Source of the DNA: Verrucomicrobiales bacterium | Lineage (GTDB): Bacteria > Verrucomicrobiota > Verrucomicrobiia > Verrucomicrobiales > DEV007 | Direction of reading: 5' to 3' | DNA length: 16,281 bases | Assembly (NCBI GenBank): GCA_017991025.1 | Contig: JAGNMT010000026.1 | Location: 1-16,281, forward strand | Shown here: piece after piece, positions 1 through 6,832 of the stretch | Numbering within the stretch: the first letter of the stretch is position 1 | Layout: each line of letters starts with the position of its first letter | Program-made: the position numbers and the translations under genes | The notes under the pieces: model-generated | Told to the model about the DNA's origin: nothing | Database searches by the model: none | Seen by the model: the letters and a program-made list of their open reading frames with translations, nothing else

Positions 1-967
1 AACTGTCGTGGCAGGAGGCGCACTTCATGTTGATGCCGAGAAAGGACTGCGAAATGCTCTGGGAAAATTGAATCGGAAGGGTCTGCCCGGCGCTGACGGT
101 GCCGCGCCATTCGATGCCTTTGATGAAGCCTTCGCTCTCGGGTCCTGAAGGGGCGATCAGTTCCCGGGTCATTTTGTCGAAGGGCTTGTTAGTCTTGAGC
201 GCGTCGTAGAGCCAGAGACTGATCTGGCTGCGGCCACCGGTGATGAACCCGGTGCCGGAGTAGTCATTGCGGAGCAGGTCGTTCCAGAAGGTGAGCCAGT
301 GATCGGCGTAACTGATTTGACGACTGAGCAACTCGTCAATGACCCGGGTGCGTTTGTCAGGGGAGGGGTTGTCGAGGAAGGAGGTCACTTCCGCCGGTTC
401 GGGGAGAAGGCCGATGAGATCGAGGTGGGCGCGCCGCAAAAAGGTGCTGTCATCGATGGGGGCGGGTTGCGGGAGTTTTTTCCCGGCAAGGTAGTGATCG
501 ATGATGCGGTCGATGGGATTTGACCGGCCGTCGGTGATAGACGGGAGTTCCGGATGACGCGGTTTCAGAGGCGGCTCGTAGGTCGGTATGCCGAAGGTAA
601 AGCCTGCCTCCCACTTCATGCCTTCGTTGACCCACTGCTTCAGGATCGCGACCTGCGGGGCGGGGACACGCGGCTTTTTCTCCGGCGGCATCTGCTCTTC
701 GGGATCGGTCCCTTCGATGAGTTCGAGAAAGTAGGATGCGGCCGCATCGCCCGGCTTGGCCGTGTCGTCGTCGAGGAAAAGGAGGCGCGTATTGATGGAA
801 AAACCGCCTTTCGCCTTGTCGCCCCCGTGGCAGCCGGAGCAGTGCTGTTTGAGAATGGGCACGACCTGATGAACGAAGTCCACCTCGGCTGAGGTCGCCT
901 CGACGGCCATGCCGAGGGCGAAAATCGCGAAAATCGGAGAAAGGCGAATCAAGAGGGGGCTTTTCAT
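1..967 (-). CDS. PSCyt1/DUF1549 secreted cytochrome-like protein, N-terminal part (cut by window edge)
   Basis: The reading frame starts at ATG 967 and stays open to the left edge: 322 residues are visible and the C-terminus is missing. Residues 1-27 look like a signal peptide ending near AxA (ATSA). A planctomycete-type cytochrome c domain follows, with haem motif CSGCH at residues 43-47 and a likely axial methionine in MPP at 93-95. A DUF1549 (PSCyt2) region runs from about residue 148 (PIDRIIDHYL, then FLRRAHLDLIGLLPEPAEV). A second CxxCH (CASCH) lies at residues 316-320, just before the edge. This family usually continues into DUF1553, for about 700-1000 residues, and is encoded beside a DUF1501 protein in Planctomycetes and Verrucomicrobia; neither can be seen here. 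Function is unproven; a periplasmic redox protein is the usual inference. A GAGGAG purine run sits unusually close to the ATG. Confidence 0.9.
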   Translation of the reverse strand, partial: MKSPLLIRLSPIFAIFALGMAVEATSAEVDFVHQVVPILKQHCSGCHGGDKAKGGFSINTRLLFLDDDTAKPGDAAASYFLELIEGTDPEEQMPPEKKPRVPAPQVAILKQWVNEGMKWEAGFTFGIPTYEPPLKPRHPELPSITDGRSNPIDRIIDHYLAGKKLPQPAPIDDSTFLRRAHLDLIGLLPEPAEVTSFLDNPSPDKRTRVIDELLSRQISYADHWLTFWNDLLRNDYSGTGFITGGRSQISLWLYDALKTNKPFDKMTRELIAPSGPESEGFIKGIEWRGTVSAGQTLPIQFSQSISQSFLGINMKCASCHDS

Positions 968-1138
968 GCTCCTCGCAACCTAGGCAGAGTTTTTCCAACT
1001 CTCCATCACGGAATTCGGGAGAGCGATCACGTGAAAAAGAGAAAATTTCACTCGATTAGCCCTTTCCCGGTCATGGGATGGACTTCGGCAAACTCCCCGC
1101 TTTCGTTGAGTCTCCAGAACTGCTATGATTGTCGAAAC
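968..1138. other. Divergent intergenic region, 171 bases
   Basis: This gap separates the leftward cytochrome-like gene from the rightward BON-like gene and must hold promoters for both. I see no convincing promoter hexamer pair, operator repeat or RNA structure. The frame of the next gene is open back to 1031, but that upstream part has no signal peptide at its start and is best read as non-coding. Confidence 0.4.
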
Positions 1139-2284
1139 ATGAAACCTTTCTTCACGCTCATTCTCATTTCCCTGGCCGTAGCGGTCGGGGCCGGGATGTG
1201 GGGGCGTGAGCAGAATCGTATGATGATCGAAAAGCGCCTTCTGGCGCAGGTCGATGCTTCGGGAATTATCAAGGGAGCCAGCGACGGTATCGAGGTTCGT
1301 TTTGATCATTTTATCGGTGTGGTGACAGGAAAGGTGAACTCGGAAGAGGAACGAAGAGGGCTGCTCTCGCGGTTACGGGAATCCGTCGGGGGCGGTCGCA
1401 TCGTGGATCAACTCGAGGTTCCGGCCCATCCTTCTGCTCCCCTTCCTCTTCCTCCGACGGTTGCGCAGATTCCCGCGCAACCGGCACCTCCCGCCGTGGC
1501 CGTGGCCGTGGCCATCCCTCCGCTGACGGCGAGACTCGGCCTTGAACGGGGTGAGGGTCTGACTATGATTCTGAGTGGTCTCGTTCCGAGCGAAAAAGCC
1601 AAAAGTGATCTTTCCTCGGCGGCTCAGCGCGTCGTGCCAGAATTGATCACGGTGGAAAACCGGATCAGTGTCGATCCCTCGCTCAAGAGTCCCGCCTGGC
1701 TTGACGCGGTTCCGGAACTGGTCGCCAATCTCATCGCGGGAGTGCAGAATCCGGAATTAAGGATCAATGAAGCGGTTGCTCAAATCGGTGGTGCGACGGA
1801 CGACAAAGAGATCCTTAAATCCCTCCGCAACCAATTCGGTGCCGTTTTTGCCGCCTATGGAAAACGTGAGGACGGACTTGTTTTCGACGAGGCGAAACCC
1901 GCTCCCGGGACCCGGCTGCCGCTCGTTTTTTATATGGGACCATGGGAGGGAAAGGTGCTTCTTGAAGGATCCATTCCCGCATTGACGCAAGTTAAAGAGA
2001 TCCAAAACGCCGCTGCAGCCACGAACGGAGCGGAAAAGGTGGTCTCCCGCCTTCGCGTCTCGCCGCAGACGGTCGATGAGTCGTGGCTCTATCTCGTCCC
2101 CTCGGTTGTCTCAGCGCTCCTTGACGGGAACGCGGGCAAAGCGGAGCTGATCATCGTTGATCACACGTTCACTCTGATCGGGGAAATGCCTGACAAAGCA
2201 AAAAAAGAAGCCCTGTTGGAGCTCCTCGAGCCGGTTCGTGAAGCCGGTTACGGAGTCATCGATGAATTGAAGATTAAATCCTGA
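1139..2284 (+). CDS. Exported or anchored protein with BON-like repeats
   Basis: A 381-residue protein. Residues 4-20 are a hydrophobic N-terminal segment (FFTLILISLAVAVGAGM), a signal peptide or anchor. This sets the start at 1139 rather than the in-frame ATG at 1031, which would bury that segment. The rest shows repeated beta-alpha units of BON type: about 50-94 (IEVRFDHFIGVVTGKVNSEEER), 131-178 with a half unit to about 236 (LTMILSGLVPSEKAKSDL), and 260-307 with a half unit to the end (FTLIGEMPDKAKKEALLELL). Units 1 and 2 are joined by a Pro/Ala/Val linker at 95-127. The pattern recalls the BON part of OmpATb/ArfA-like proteins, but there is no C-terminal OmpA peptidoglycan-binding domain. 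It is first in a cluster with a small membrane protein 11 bases downstream and a VWA protein, so an envelope role is likely. No Shine-Dalgarno sequence precedes the ATG. Fold assignment is by eye. Confidence 0.85.
   Translation: MKPFFTLILISLAVAVGAGMWGREQNRMMIEKRLLAQVDASGIIKGASDGIEVRFDHFIGVVTGKVNSEEERRGLLSRLRESVGGGRIVDQLEVPAHPSAPLPLPPTVAQIPAQPAPPAVAVAVAIPPLTARLGLERGEGLTMILSGLVPSEKAKSDLSSAAQRVVPELITVENRISVDPSLKSPAWLDAVPELVANLIAGVQNPELRINEAVAQIGGATDDKEILKSLRNQFGAVFAAYGKREDGLVFDEAKPAPGTRLPLVFYMGPWEGKVLLEGSIPALTQVKEIQNAAAATNGAEKVVSRLRVSPQTVDESWLYLVPSVVSALLDGNAGKAELIIVDHTFTLIGEMPDKAKKEALLELLEPVREAGYGVIDELKIKS
1493..1513 (+). repeat. GCCGTG microrepeat inside the BON-protein linker
   Basis: Three tandem GCCGTG units plus a partial GCC encode the Ala-Val run in the linker between the first two BON-like units. 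Such hexamer repeats can change length by slippage without shifting the frame, which would only alter linker length. Confidence 0.6.
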
Positions 2285-2295
2285 ATTATTGCTTA

Positions 2296-2508
2296 ATGAA
2301 CGATTTTTCCATTGTTGTCTCTCTCGCCAATCGTTTCGATTTCCACCTCTATCAGGATTCTCTGTATTTTGCGGTCTTTTTTGCCGCGGCGCTGGCGGGG
2401 ATGGCATGCGCCGGTCTCGTCTGGAGGGCAAACGAGGAAAAATGCCGGGAAATTGAGTGGGAGAACAGTCGTCTCGAAGCGGAGTGGTCGGGTCTTGATG
2501 AGGCTTGA
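2296..2508 (+). CDS. Small single-span membrane protein
   Basis: A 70-residue protein beginning 11 bases after the BON-protein stop. Residues about 23-43 form one strong membrane span (LYFAVFFAAALAGMACAGLVW). The charged tail (RANEEKCREIEWENSRLEAEW) could form a short amphipathic helix or coiled coil. No family is recognised. Reality is supported by its tight position between two membrane-protein genes and by the sensible hydrophobic-then-charged layout. Its end overlaps an alternative start of the next gene (ATG 2498) by 11 bases, the kind of overlap seen in translationally coupled genes. There is no Shine-Dalgarno sequence. It may be a small partner or stability subunit of the adjacent VWA protein; this is inference from position only. 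Confidence 0.6.
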   Translation: MNDFSIVVSLANRFDFHLYQDSLYFAVFFAAALAGMACAGLVWRANEEKCREIEWENSRLEAEWSGLDEA

Positions 2509-2539
2509 GCCAATTGGTGGAATTTGTGTCAATTTATCC

Positions 2540-3496
2540 ATGTCGCGACTCTTAAAAGACTGGCAGCAAATCTACGAGGTGCAGCCGCAACTCGTCTGGC
2601 TGGTTGCCGCGCTCGGATTTGTTACCGGGGTCATTATGTTGTGGTATCTGCGCCGACCCTACGGCGTTCGCTATCGTGAGGCGATGGCTCGACAGGGAGA
2701 ACTCAAAGGGAGGCTCGAGGCGAACCGCATCGTGAATGACGAGCCCGAGGGGCCGCCTCAGCGGGAGCCGAGTGCTGATCGGATCGAGACGTCGGGGCTC
2801 TTTGGTGTCGAGTGTGGAGGAGTCGATCCCGATCGGGTCGTCTTTATTATGGATGTATCGAGATCGCTCACTCCTGACCAGTTCGCGATGAGCAAAGCGG
2901 AACTCAGAAGCGGCCTGGAGTCGCTCCGGCAGGATGCACAATATCAGGTGATCTTTTTTTCCGGGCCGGTCTGGTTCGCTCACCAGCGCATTGTCGAAGG
3001 TGGTGAGAGGGGGCAGGATGTCGTGATTCGAGAGGGGGAGATCGAGCATCGCTGGAAGTATGCGTTCGGTTCCTATCTCTACGAAAAGGGCAACGAGAAC
3101 CTGCCCTCGACCGCCTGGCGGGTGGCTTCAGCGGAGGCGATTCGCGAGACAATCCTCGATCTCGAAGATGTCGGTAAGTCTGACGGCACAACCTGGCAAC
3201 TGCCCCTCACCCTGGCGATGAATCTCGATCCGGCTCCGCAGCAGATCTTTTTTATGACCGATGGGGAGACGGCACGTCAGGAGACCATCGCAGCGGAAAT
3301 GATAGCCTTCAGTCAAGAGAGGGGAAATCCAGTCATCCACACGATCGCGCTGATGGTTCCAGGTGCGTCCCCGGCGCTCCATCGCCTCGCCTGCGCGACC
3401 GGGGGGCGGCATGCCCTTGTCATCGCCGGCGGCCATGTCCTCCGCGATGCGGAGTTAATCGAGTATCTCGACAGCAAGGGAATAACGATCGGCTGA
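2540..3496 (+). CDS. Membrane-anchored VWA domain protein
   Basis: A 318-residue protein from ATG 2540. Residues 17-36 are a membrane span (LVWLVAALGFVTGVIMLWYL), followed by a charged helical segment (about 40-60) and a linker. A von Willebrand factor A domain covers about residues 98-300. Its metal-ion-dependent adhesion site looks complete: DVSRS at 105-109, Thr at 217-218 (GTTW) and TDGE at 240-243. VWA domains of this kind bind ligands or partners through Mg2+. An in-frame ATG at 2498 would add 14 residues and overlap the upstream small gene; 2540 is preferred because it leaves the usual short tail before the span, but neither start has a Shine-Dalgarno sequence. The gene converges on pdxH with only 11 bases between stops and no visible terminator. 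The C-terminal part resembles the VWA protein at the right edge, with a similar ATGGRHALV-type end. Confidence 0.88.
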   Translation: MSRLLKDWQQIYEVQPQLVWLVAALGFVTGVIMLWYLRRPYGVRYREAMARQGELKGRLEANRIVNDEPEGPPQREPSADRIETSGLFGVECGGVDPDRVVFIMDVSRSLTPDQFAMSKAELRSGLESLRQDAQYQVIFFSGPVWFAHQRIVEGGERGQDVVIREGEIEHRWKYAFGSYLYEKGNENLPSTAWRVASAEAIRETILDLEDVGKSDGTTWQLPLTLAMNLDPAPQQIFFMTDGETARQETIAAEMIAFSQERGNPVIHTIALMVPGASPALHRLACATGGRHALVIAGGHVLRDAELIEYLDSKGITIG

Positions 3497-3507
3497 GTTT
3501 CCGAGCT

Positions 3508-4176
3508 TTACGGACTGAGACGGTCAATCGTCCAGCCATCGTCCCCGCTGCGGGTATACAGAAAACGATCATGCTTCCGTCCGGGCTGGCCCTGCCAGAA
3601 CTCGACGGTTTGGGGAATAACCCGGTAGCCGCCCCAGAAATCGGGGAGCGGGACACAGTCCGGGGTTTCGTTGTCCGGGAATTTTGCCCGGTATTTCTCC
3701 GCACGACTGTCGAGCCACTTCCGGTTCGGAATGACCGCGCTCTGGGTCGAGGCCCAGGCCCCGATGCGGCTCTCGTAGGGACGGGAAAAGAAGTAGGCTT
3801 CAGAGTCCTCCCTCGAGGTCTTTGCGACCCGACCGCGGACGAGGACCTGTCTTTCGAGTTCCTTCCAGAAAAAGAGCAGTGCCGCGCCCGGTGAGGCCTC
3901 CAACTCGGCCGCTTTGCGACTGGTGTAGTTGGTATAAATCGTGACCCCCTGCTCGCTGAAATCCTTCATCAGGAGGGTGCGGGAGTTCGGCAATCCGTCA
4001 AGACCTATCGTCGAGAGAGTAAGGGCATTCGGCTCGCGGATTTCGGTCTGCACGGCTTGACTGAACCACTTTGAGAACTGGGTAATGGGCGAATCGGCGA
4101 GGTCGGAGCGGGACAGGGTCCCGGCCCGGTAGTCCTGACGCAGTTCAGTGATGGTTTTGTGGACGGAATCGGTCAT
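3508..4176 (-). CDS. pdxH: Pyridoxamine 5'-phosphate oxidase
   Basis: A 222-residue protein with clear PdxH features. PdxH is a cytoplasmic FMN enzyme that oxidises pyridoxine or pyridoxamine 5'-phosphate to pyridoxal 5'-phosphate, the last step of the DXP-dependent route and of salvage. Seen here: the FMN-contact segment SRTLLMKDF at residues 65-73, YTNYTSRKAAEL at 81-92, ASTQS at 142-146, the late block WGGYRVIPQTVEFWQG at 181-196, then RKHDR at 200-204 (usually RLHDR), and the typical C-terminal RLSP. Length matches the family. The start at ATG 4176 gives the normal N-terminal helix, although no Shine-Dalgarno sequence is present. It stands alone on this strand, divergent from hpt across 87 bases. 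Confidence 0.97.
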   Translation of the reverse strand: MTDSVHKTITELRQDYRAGTLSRSDLADSPITQFSKWFSQAVQTEIREPNALTLSTIGLDGLPNSRTLLMKDFSEQGVTIYTNYTSRKAAELEASPGAALLFFWKELERQVLVRGRVAKTSREDSEAYFFSRPYESRIGAWASTQSAVIPNRKWLDSRAEKYRAKFPDNETPDCVPLPDFWGGYRVIPQTVEFWQGQPGRKHDRFLYTRSGDDGWTIDRLSP

Positions 4177-4263
4177 GGGGATATGTAGGGTCTCTAAAGA
4201 GTGAATACGAAACCTGATTCGGGGGCTGCGTCAAATATTCTGGTTGAACGATGAATCGGACCG

Positions 4264-4848
4264 ATGTCTGCTGCAAACATGGGAGGCGGAATCGGTAATC
4301 TGGATGAGAGGCTTGAGCGCGTTCTCTTCGATCAGGCGATGATACGGGAGTGTATCGCCGGCATGGGGGCCCGTATCACGGAGGATTATGCCGGAGGTGC
4401 CCTCACTATCGTGGCGGTGCTGCAGGGCGGCGTACTTTTCCTCGCCGATCTTATCCGGGAAATTCACCTCCCGCTCCGCATGGACTCGATCTCGGTCGCG
4501 AGCTACCACGGCGGAACGGCGAGCTCGGGGACGGTGACGTTTCACCAGACCCGCCTGCCCGATGTCGCGGGGCGTGACGTTCTGGTGCTCGACGATATTC
4601 TGGATTCCGGCCGGACCCTTGCAGCGATCATGGGACGGATCGAAGCCGAGTGTAATCCGCGCAGCGTCCGCTCGGCGGTGCTGCTCTCGAAACGTGTCGA
4701 GCGTGCCGTGCCGGTCCAGGCCGACTATTTTGGCTTTGAGATCGGCGACGAGTTTGTCGTCGGTTATGGTCTCGATTACCGGGGTGACTATCGCAATCTC
4801 CCTGTCATTGGGGTCTTGAAAAAGGAGTGGATTCACGCGGAATCATGA
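4264..4848 (+). CDS. hpt: Hypoxanthine phosphoribosyltransferase
   Basis: A 194-residue type I phosphoribosyltransferase. It transfers ribose 5-phosphate from PRPP to hypoxanthine and often guanine, giving IMP or GMP in purine salvage. Diagnostic parts: VAVLQGGVLFLADL at 50-63 (pyrophosphate-binding loop), the flexible loop SYHGGTASSGTV at 80-91, the PRPP signature VLVLDDILDSGRTL at 106-119, and the base-recognition end DYFGFEIGDEFVVGYGLDY at 154-172 followed by RNLPVIGVL. The length is slightly above the usual 175-185 residues; an in-frame ATG at 4279 would trim five residues and cannot be excluded. The stop codon overlaps the start of moaD (ATGA), so the two are probably co-translated. Confidence 0.97.
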   Translation: MSAANMGGGIGNLDERLERVLFDQAMIRECIAGMGARITEDYAGGALTIVAVLQGGVLFLADLIREIHLPLRMDSISVASYHGGTASSGTVTFHQTRLPDVAGRDVLVLDDILDSGRTLAAIMGRIEAECNPRSVRSAVLLSKRVERAVPVQADYFGFEIGDEFVVGYGLDYRGDYRNLPVIGVLKKEWIHAES

Positions 4849-5099
4849 CAGTCAATGTGCTCTTTTTTTCCGTCCTGCGCGACCTCGTCGGAGCGGAACA
4901 TCTCTCTCTCTCCCTTGAAGCGGGAGGGGGTGATGTCGCTCTCGGGGAGATTCTCGCCCGGATTTATGCCGATTATCCTGCTCTGCAAGGTTGGGACAAT
5001 AGCCTGCTTCTCGCCGTGAACGCCGAGTTTGCATCACGGGATACCTTCGTTCATGAGGGGGATGAGATCGCCCTGATGCCACCGGTGCAGGGCGGGTAG
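4845..5099 (+). CDS. moaD: MoaD-type sulfur carrier, molybdopterin synthase small subunit
   Basis: An 84-residue beta-grasp protein ending in the expected ALMPPVQGG. The C-terminal Gly-Gly is the tail that is adenylated and thiocarboxylated in MoaD proteins, which then give sulfur to cyclic pyranopterin monophosphate with MoaE. The N-terminus (TVNVLFFSVLRDLVGAEHLSL) and the LLLAVNAEFASRDTFVHEGDEIAL core fit the family. The ATG at 4845 overlaps the hpt stop; an in-frame GTG at 4827 would add six residues and is less likely. AGGAG at 4823-4827 is too far upstream to be a good ribosome site. No moaE, moaA, moaC or moeB is nearby, so partners must be encoded elsewhere. Other GG-ending sulfur carriers such as ThiS-like proteins are shorter and less similar. 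Confidence 0.93.
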   Translation: MTVNVLFFSVLRDLVGAEHLSLSLEAGGGDVALGEILARIYADYPALQGWDNSLLLAVNAEFASRDTFVHEGDEIALMPPVQGG

Positions 5100-5295
5100 A
5101 AAAGTCCATCGGGATGTGATCGGGTAGAAAAAACGGCTCCTGCCCTTCCTATAAGAAGGAGCAACGCCGCGCTAATTTTGAGTCGGCTGGATTTTTCGGA
5201 TCCAGACGGCGCATTTTTAGGGAATTTGGTATCGCGGGCCTTCTGAGTGGACCGACATACTCTCGATTTGAAGAAGCCCCGATAGCTGAATGCGG
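5100..5295. other. Gene-free stretch after moaD with small hairpins
   Basis: I find no coding frame with support here. Two small hairpins are visible: GCTCCT/AGGAGC at about 5138-5164, and CTGGAT/ATCCAG with a seven-base loop at 5187-5205, the latter followed shortly by a run of five T. The second could act as a weak terminator for hpt-moaD. Confidence 0.35.
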
Positions 5296-5407
5296 CGGGG
5301 ACAGGTAACATGATTTCGGAGTTGGATTGGGTGTTGGTTTTCATCGACTCAAGGGTAAGTCCGCCCTCGACGCCCAATCCAGCGTTCTTTCATGTTACCT
5401 GTCCCCG
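5296..5407. repeat. 112-base near-palindrome with perfect 18-base inverted ends
   Basis: The left end CGGGGACAGGTAACATGA (5296-5313) is the exact reverse complement of the right end (5390-5407). Inside it, 5321-5333 and 5371-5383 pair over 13 positions with two G-T wobbles, and AGGG/CCCT closes near the centre. The whole would fold into one long hairpin with bulges. The GGGGACAGGT end sequence is reminiscent of REP-type elements mobilised by REP-associated tyrosine transposases, but no transposase lies in the window and I cannot check copy number. It could also be a MITE-like element. Confidence 0.75.
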
Positions 5408-5455
5408 ATACCTGCCCGATACCTTGGTCCCCGATACATGTGTGCCCGATACCTG
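5404..5455 (+). repeat. Cluster of CCCGATACCT-like direct repeats
   Basis: Four copies of a CCCGATAC(C/A)T core begin at about 5404, 5415, 5430 and 5445, two of them followed by G exactly as in the palindrome's right end. They directly abut the 112-base palindrome and look like partial repeats of its outer edge, as expected for a REP-like array or repeated insertion scars. Confidence 0.55.
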
Positions 5456-5510
5456 TCTGATCTGGCAGGCTATCTCTCGCAAAGACACACTTCTTAGCAA
5501 GGATCGCGTC

Positions 5511-5786
5511 ATGCCATTTTTCAAAGTTCATGGGTTGAAATCGGATTGGTAGCACGGCATCGCCCCGCCCAAGCCCTCACTGCTCCATACGATCGAGGAT
5601 CATACCAGAGCGGCGGGTTACCCGAGTGACTGGTGGTTGGCCGTTTTTCAGTGCCATTTGTCTCCGGAAGTCGAGTATGCCGAACCCTGCTTTGATGAAA
5701 TGCCGGGTCGCCTGCGATTTTCTCCTTCCAATGAGGCCATGTTCACCAAACTGGAAGCCGCGCTGGATCAACCGCCATGCCGCTAA
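5511..5786 (+). pseudogene. Likely gene remnant with in-frame stop
   Basis: From 5553 to the TAA at 5784-5786 an open frame encodes 77 residues with strong coding character (mostly G/C third positions, protein-like composition such as DWWLAVFQCHLSPEVEYAEPCFDEMPGRLRF). It has no good start codon: upstream in the same frame is TAG at 5550-5552, preceded by ATG 5511 and MPFFKVHGLKSDW. The simplest reading is an old gene whose 5' end was lost or interrupted, perhaps linked to the repeat element just upstream. I do not recognise the family. An alternative is a functional short gene using TTG or another rare start. Confidence 0.4.
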
Positions 5787-5857
5787 AAATCCGTCAGAAA
5801 GCCGCATCAGCGCTTTACATCGGGGCGGTCTCGACCAAAACTCAGGTTCCGAATTCC

Positions 5858-6820
5858 ATGGCAAACTGGTTCTACACCGATGCACTCGCAACTCAACAGG
5901 GTCCGGTTGACGATCTGACCCTGTTGGATTTGAACGGGAGAGGCGAGGTGAAGGCGAGGTCGTTGGTCTGGCGGGAGGGCCTGGAGAGCTGGTGCCCGTT
6001 CAGCACGGTGGCGGCGAAACTCTTCGAGGCGACGGGCCCCGGAGATCCCGTTGAGATCGGCGTCTGTGCCCATTCAGGGCGGGTCTACCCGATACGGGAG
6101 ATGATCCCCTATGGAGAGGCGCTTATCGGGCCGGAACACAAGGAGGCGTTCCTACAGTTGATGATGGAGGGCGCGGCAGTTGAGATTGCCGATGCTACGA
6201 TTCACGGGCTCGAGTATGTGGGGTTCTGGTGGCGGACACTGTCCTCCCTGCTCGATTATATGATCAAGATGCTGCCGTCCGGCCTCTGCATGATTCCCTA
6301 CTATGTGGTCGCTTTTGCCGGGGGAGCCAGTGGTGCGGCCAACCCGGAAGGCAAAGACTTCGAGAGCCTCACGGGTTTCACGGCGATGATGATGATCGCT
6401 TATGGATTCGGCCTTCTCTGCGTCCTTGGTTTCAGCATTTTTTACGAGACCTGGATGGTCGGCAAATACCAGGCGACGCTGGGAAAAATCATCATTGGGG
6501 CCAAAGTGGTGAATCCCGACGGCTCCCGTGTGACCTACAAGCGGGCTTTTATCCGGTGGCTTGCGAAGAAGCCTTTGAACTATCTCATCGTCTGGCTCCC
6601 CTCGGCTCTGGGTCTCGGGATCATGATCGCCGTCATTGCGGCCGCGTCAAAGGACAGCGCTAATAATGCGGCCGGATTTGTCTTCGCGATGGTGACCGGG
6701 CTTTTTGTCTATGTCGCGCTTCTCGCGTTGTGCTCGGGCGTGTATTGGATGGCCGCTTTCGATCCGGAGAAGCGGGCTCTGCACGACCGTGTTTCCGCCA
6801 CTCGCGTCGTGAAAAAGTAA
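5858..6820 (+). CDS. GYF_2 (DUF4339) plus RDD family membrane protein
   Basis: A 320-residue protein. Residues 4-55 are a GYF_2 domain (WFYTD, QQGPVDDLTLLDL, LVWREGLESW), a small peptide-binding-like fold. Residues 69-101 form a conserved-looking patch (VCAHSGRVYPIREMIPYG, then GPEHKEAFLQ). From about 121 comes an RDD domain with several membrane spans: GFWWRTLSSLLDYMI at its start, spans near 133-155, 166-188, 239-262 and 271-292, the GKYQATLGKIIIGAKVV loop at 202-218, and RALHDRVSATRVV at 306-318. RDD proteins are inner-membrane proteins of mostly unknown transport or assembly role. The start at 5858 is chosen because the GYF domain begins right after it; the frame is open to 5777. The stop is 12 bases before the next gene, so they form a probable operon. 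Confidence 0.9.
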   Translation: MANWFYTDALATQQGPVDDLTLLDLNGRGEVKARSLVWREGLESWCPFSTVAAKLFEATGPGDPVEIGVCAHSGRVYPIREMIPYGEALIGPEHKEAFLQLMMEGAAVEIADATIHGLEYVGFWWRTLSSLLDYMIKMLPSGLCMIPYYVVAFAGGASGAANPEGKDFESLTGFTAMMMIAYGFGLLCVLGFSIFYETWMVGKYQATLGKIIIGAKVVNPDGSRVTYKRAFIRWLAKKPLNYLIVWLPSALGLGIMIAVIAAASKDSANNAAGFVFAMVTGLFVYVALLALCSGVYWMAAFDPEKRALHDRVSATRVVKK

Positions 6821-6832
6821 AAAAATTGATTC

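Noticed and set aside
450..998. Minus-strand frame of 182 residues rich in Arg
   Set aside because: It is a shadow of the PSCyt1/DUF1549 gene, which uses another minus frame with haem motifs and runs to the window edge.
1031..1138. Extended N-terminus of the BON-like protein
   Set aside because: The signal peptide begins at 1139; the upstream part has no conserved feature.
5051..5377. Minus-strand frame across the moaD end and the palindrome
   Set aside because: Half of it is antisense to moaD and the rest is palindrome sequence, so it is unlikely to be a protein gene.
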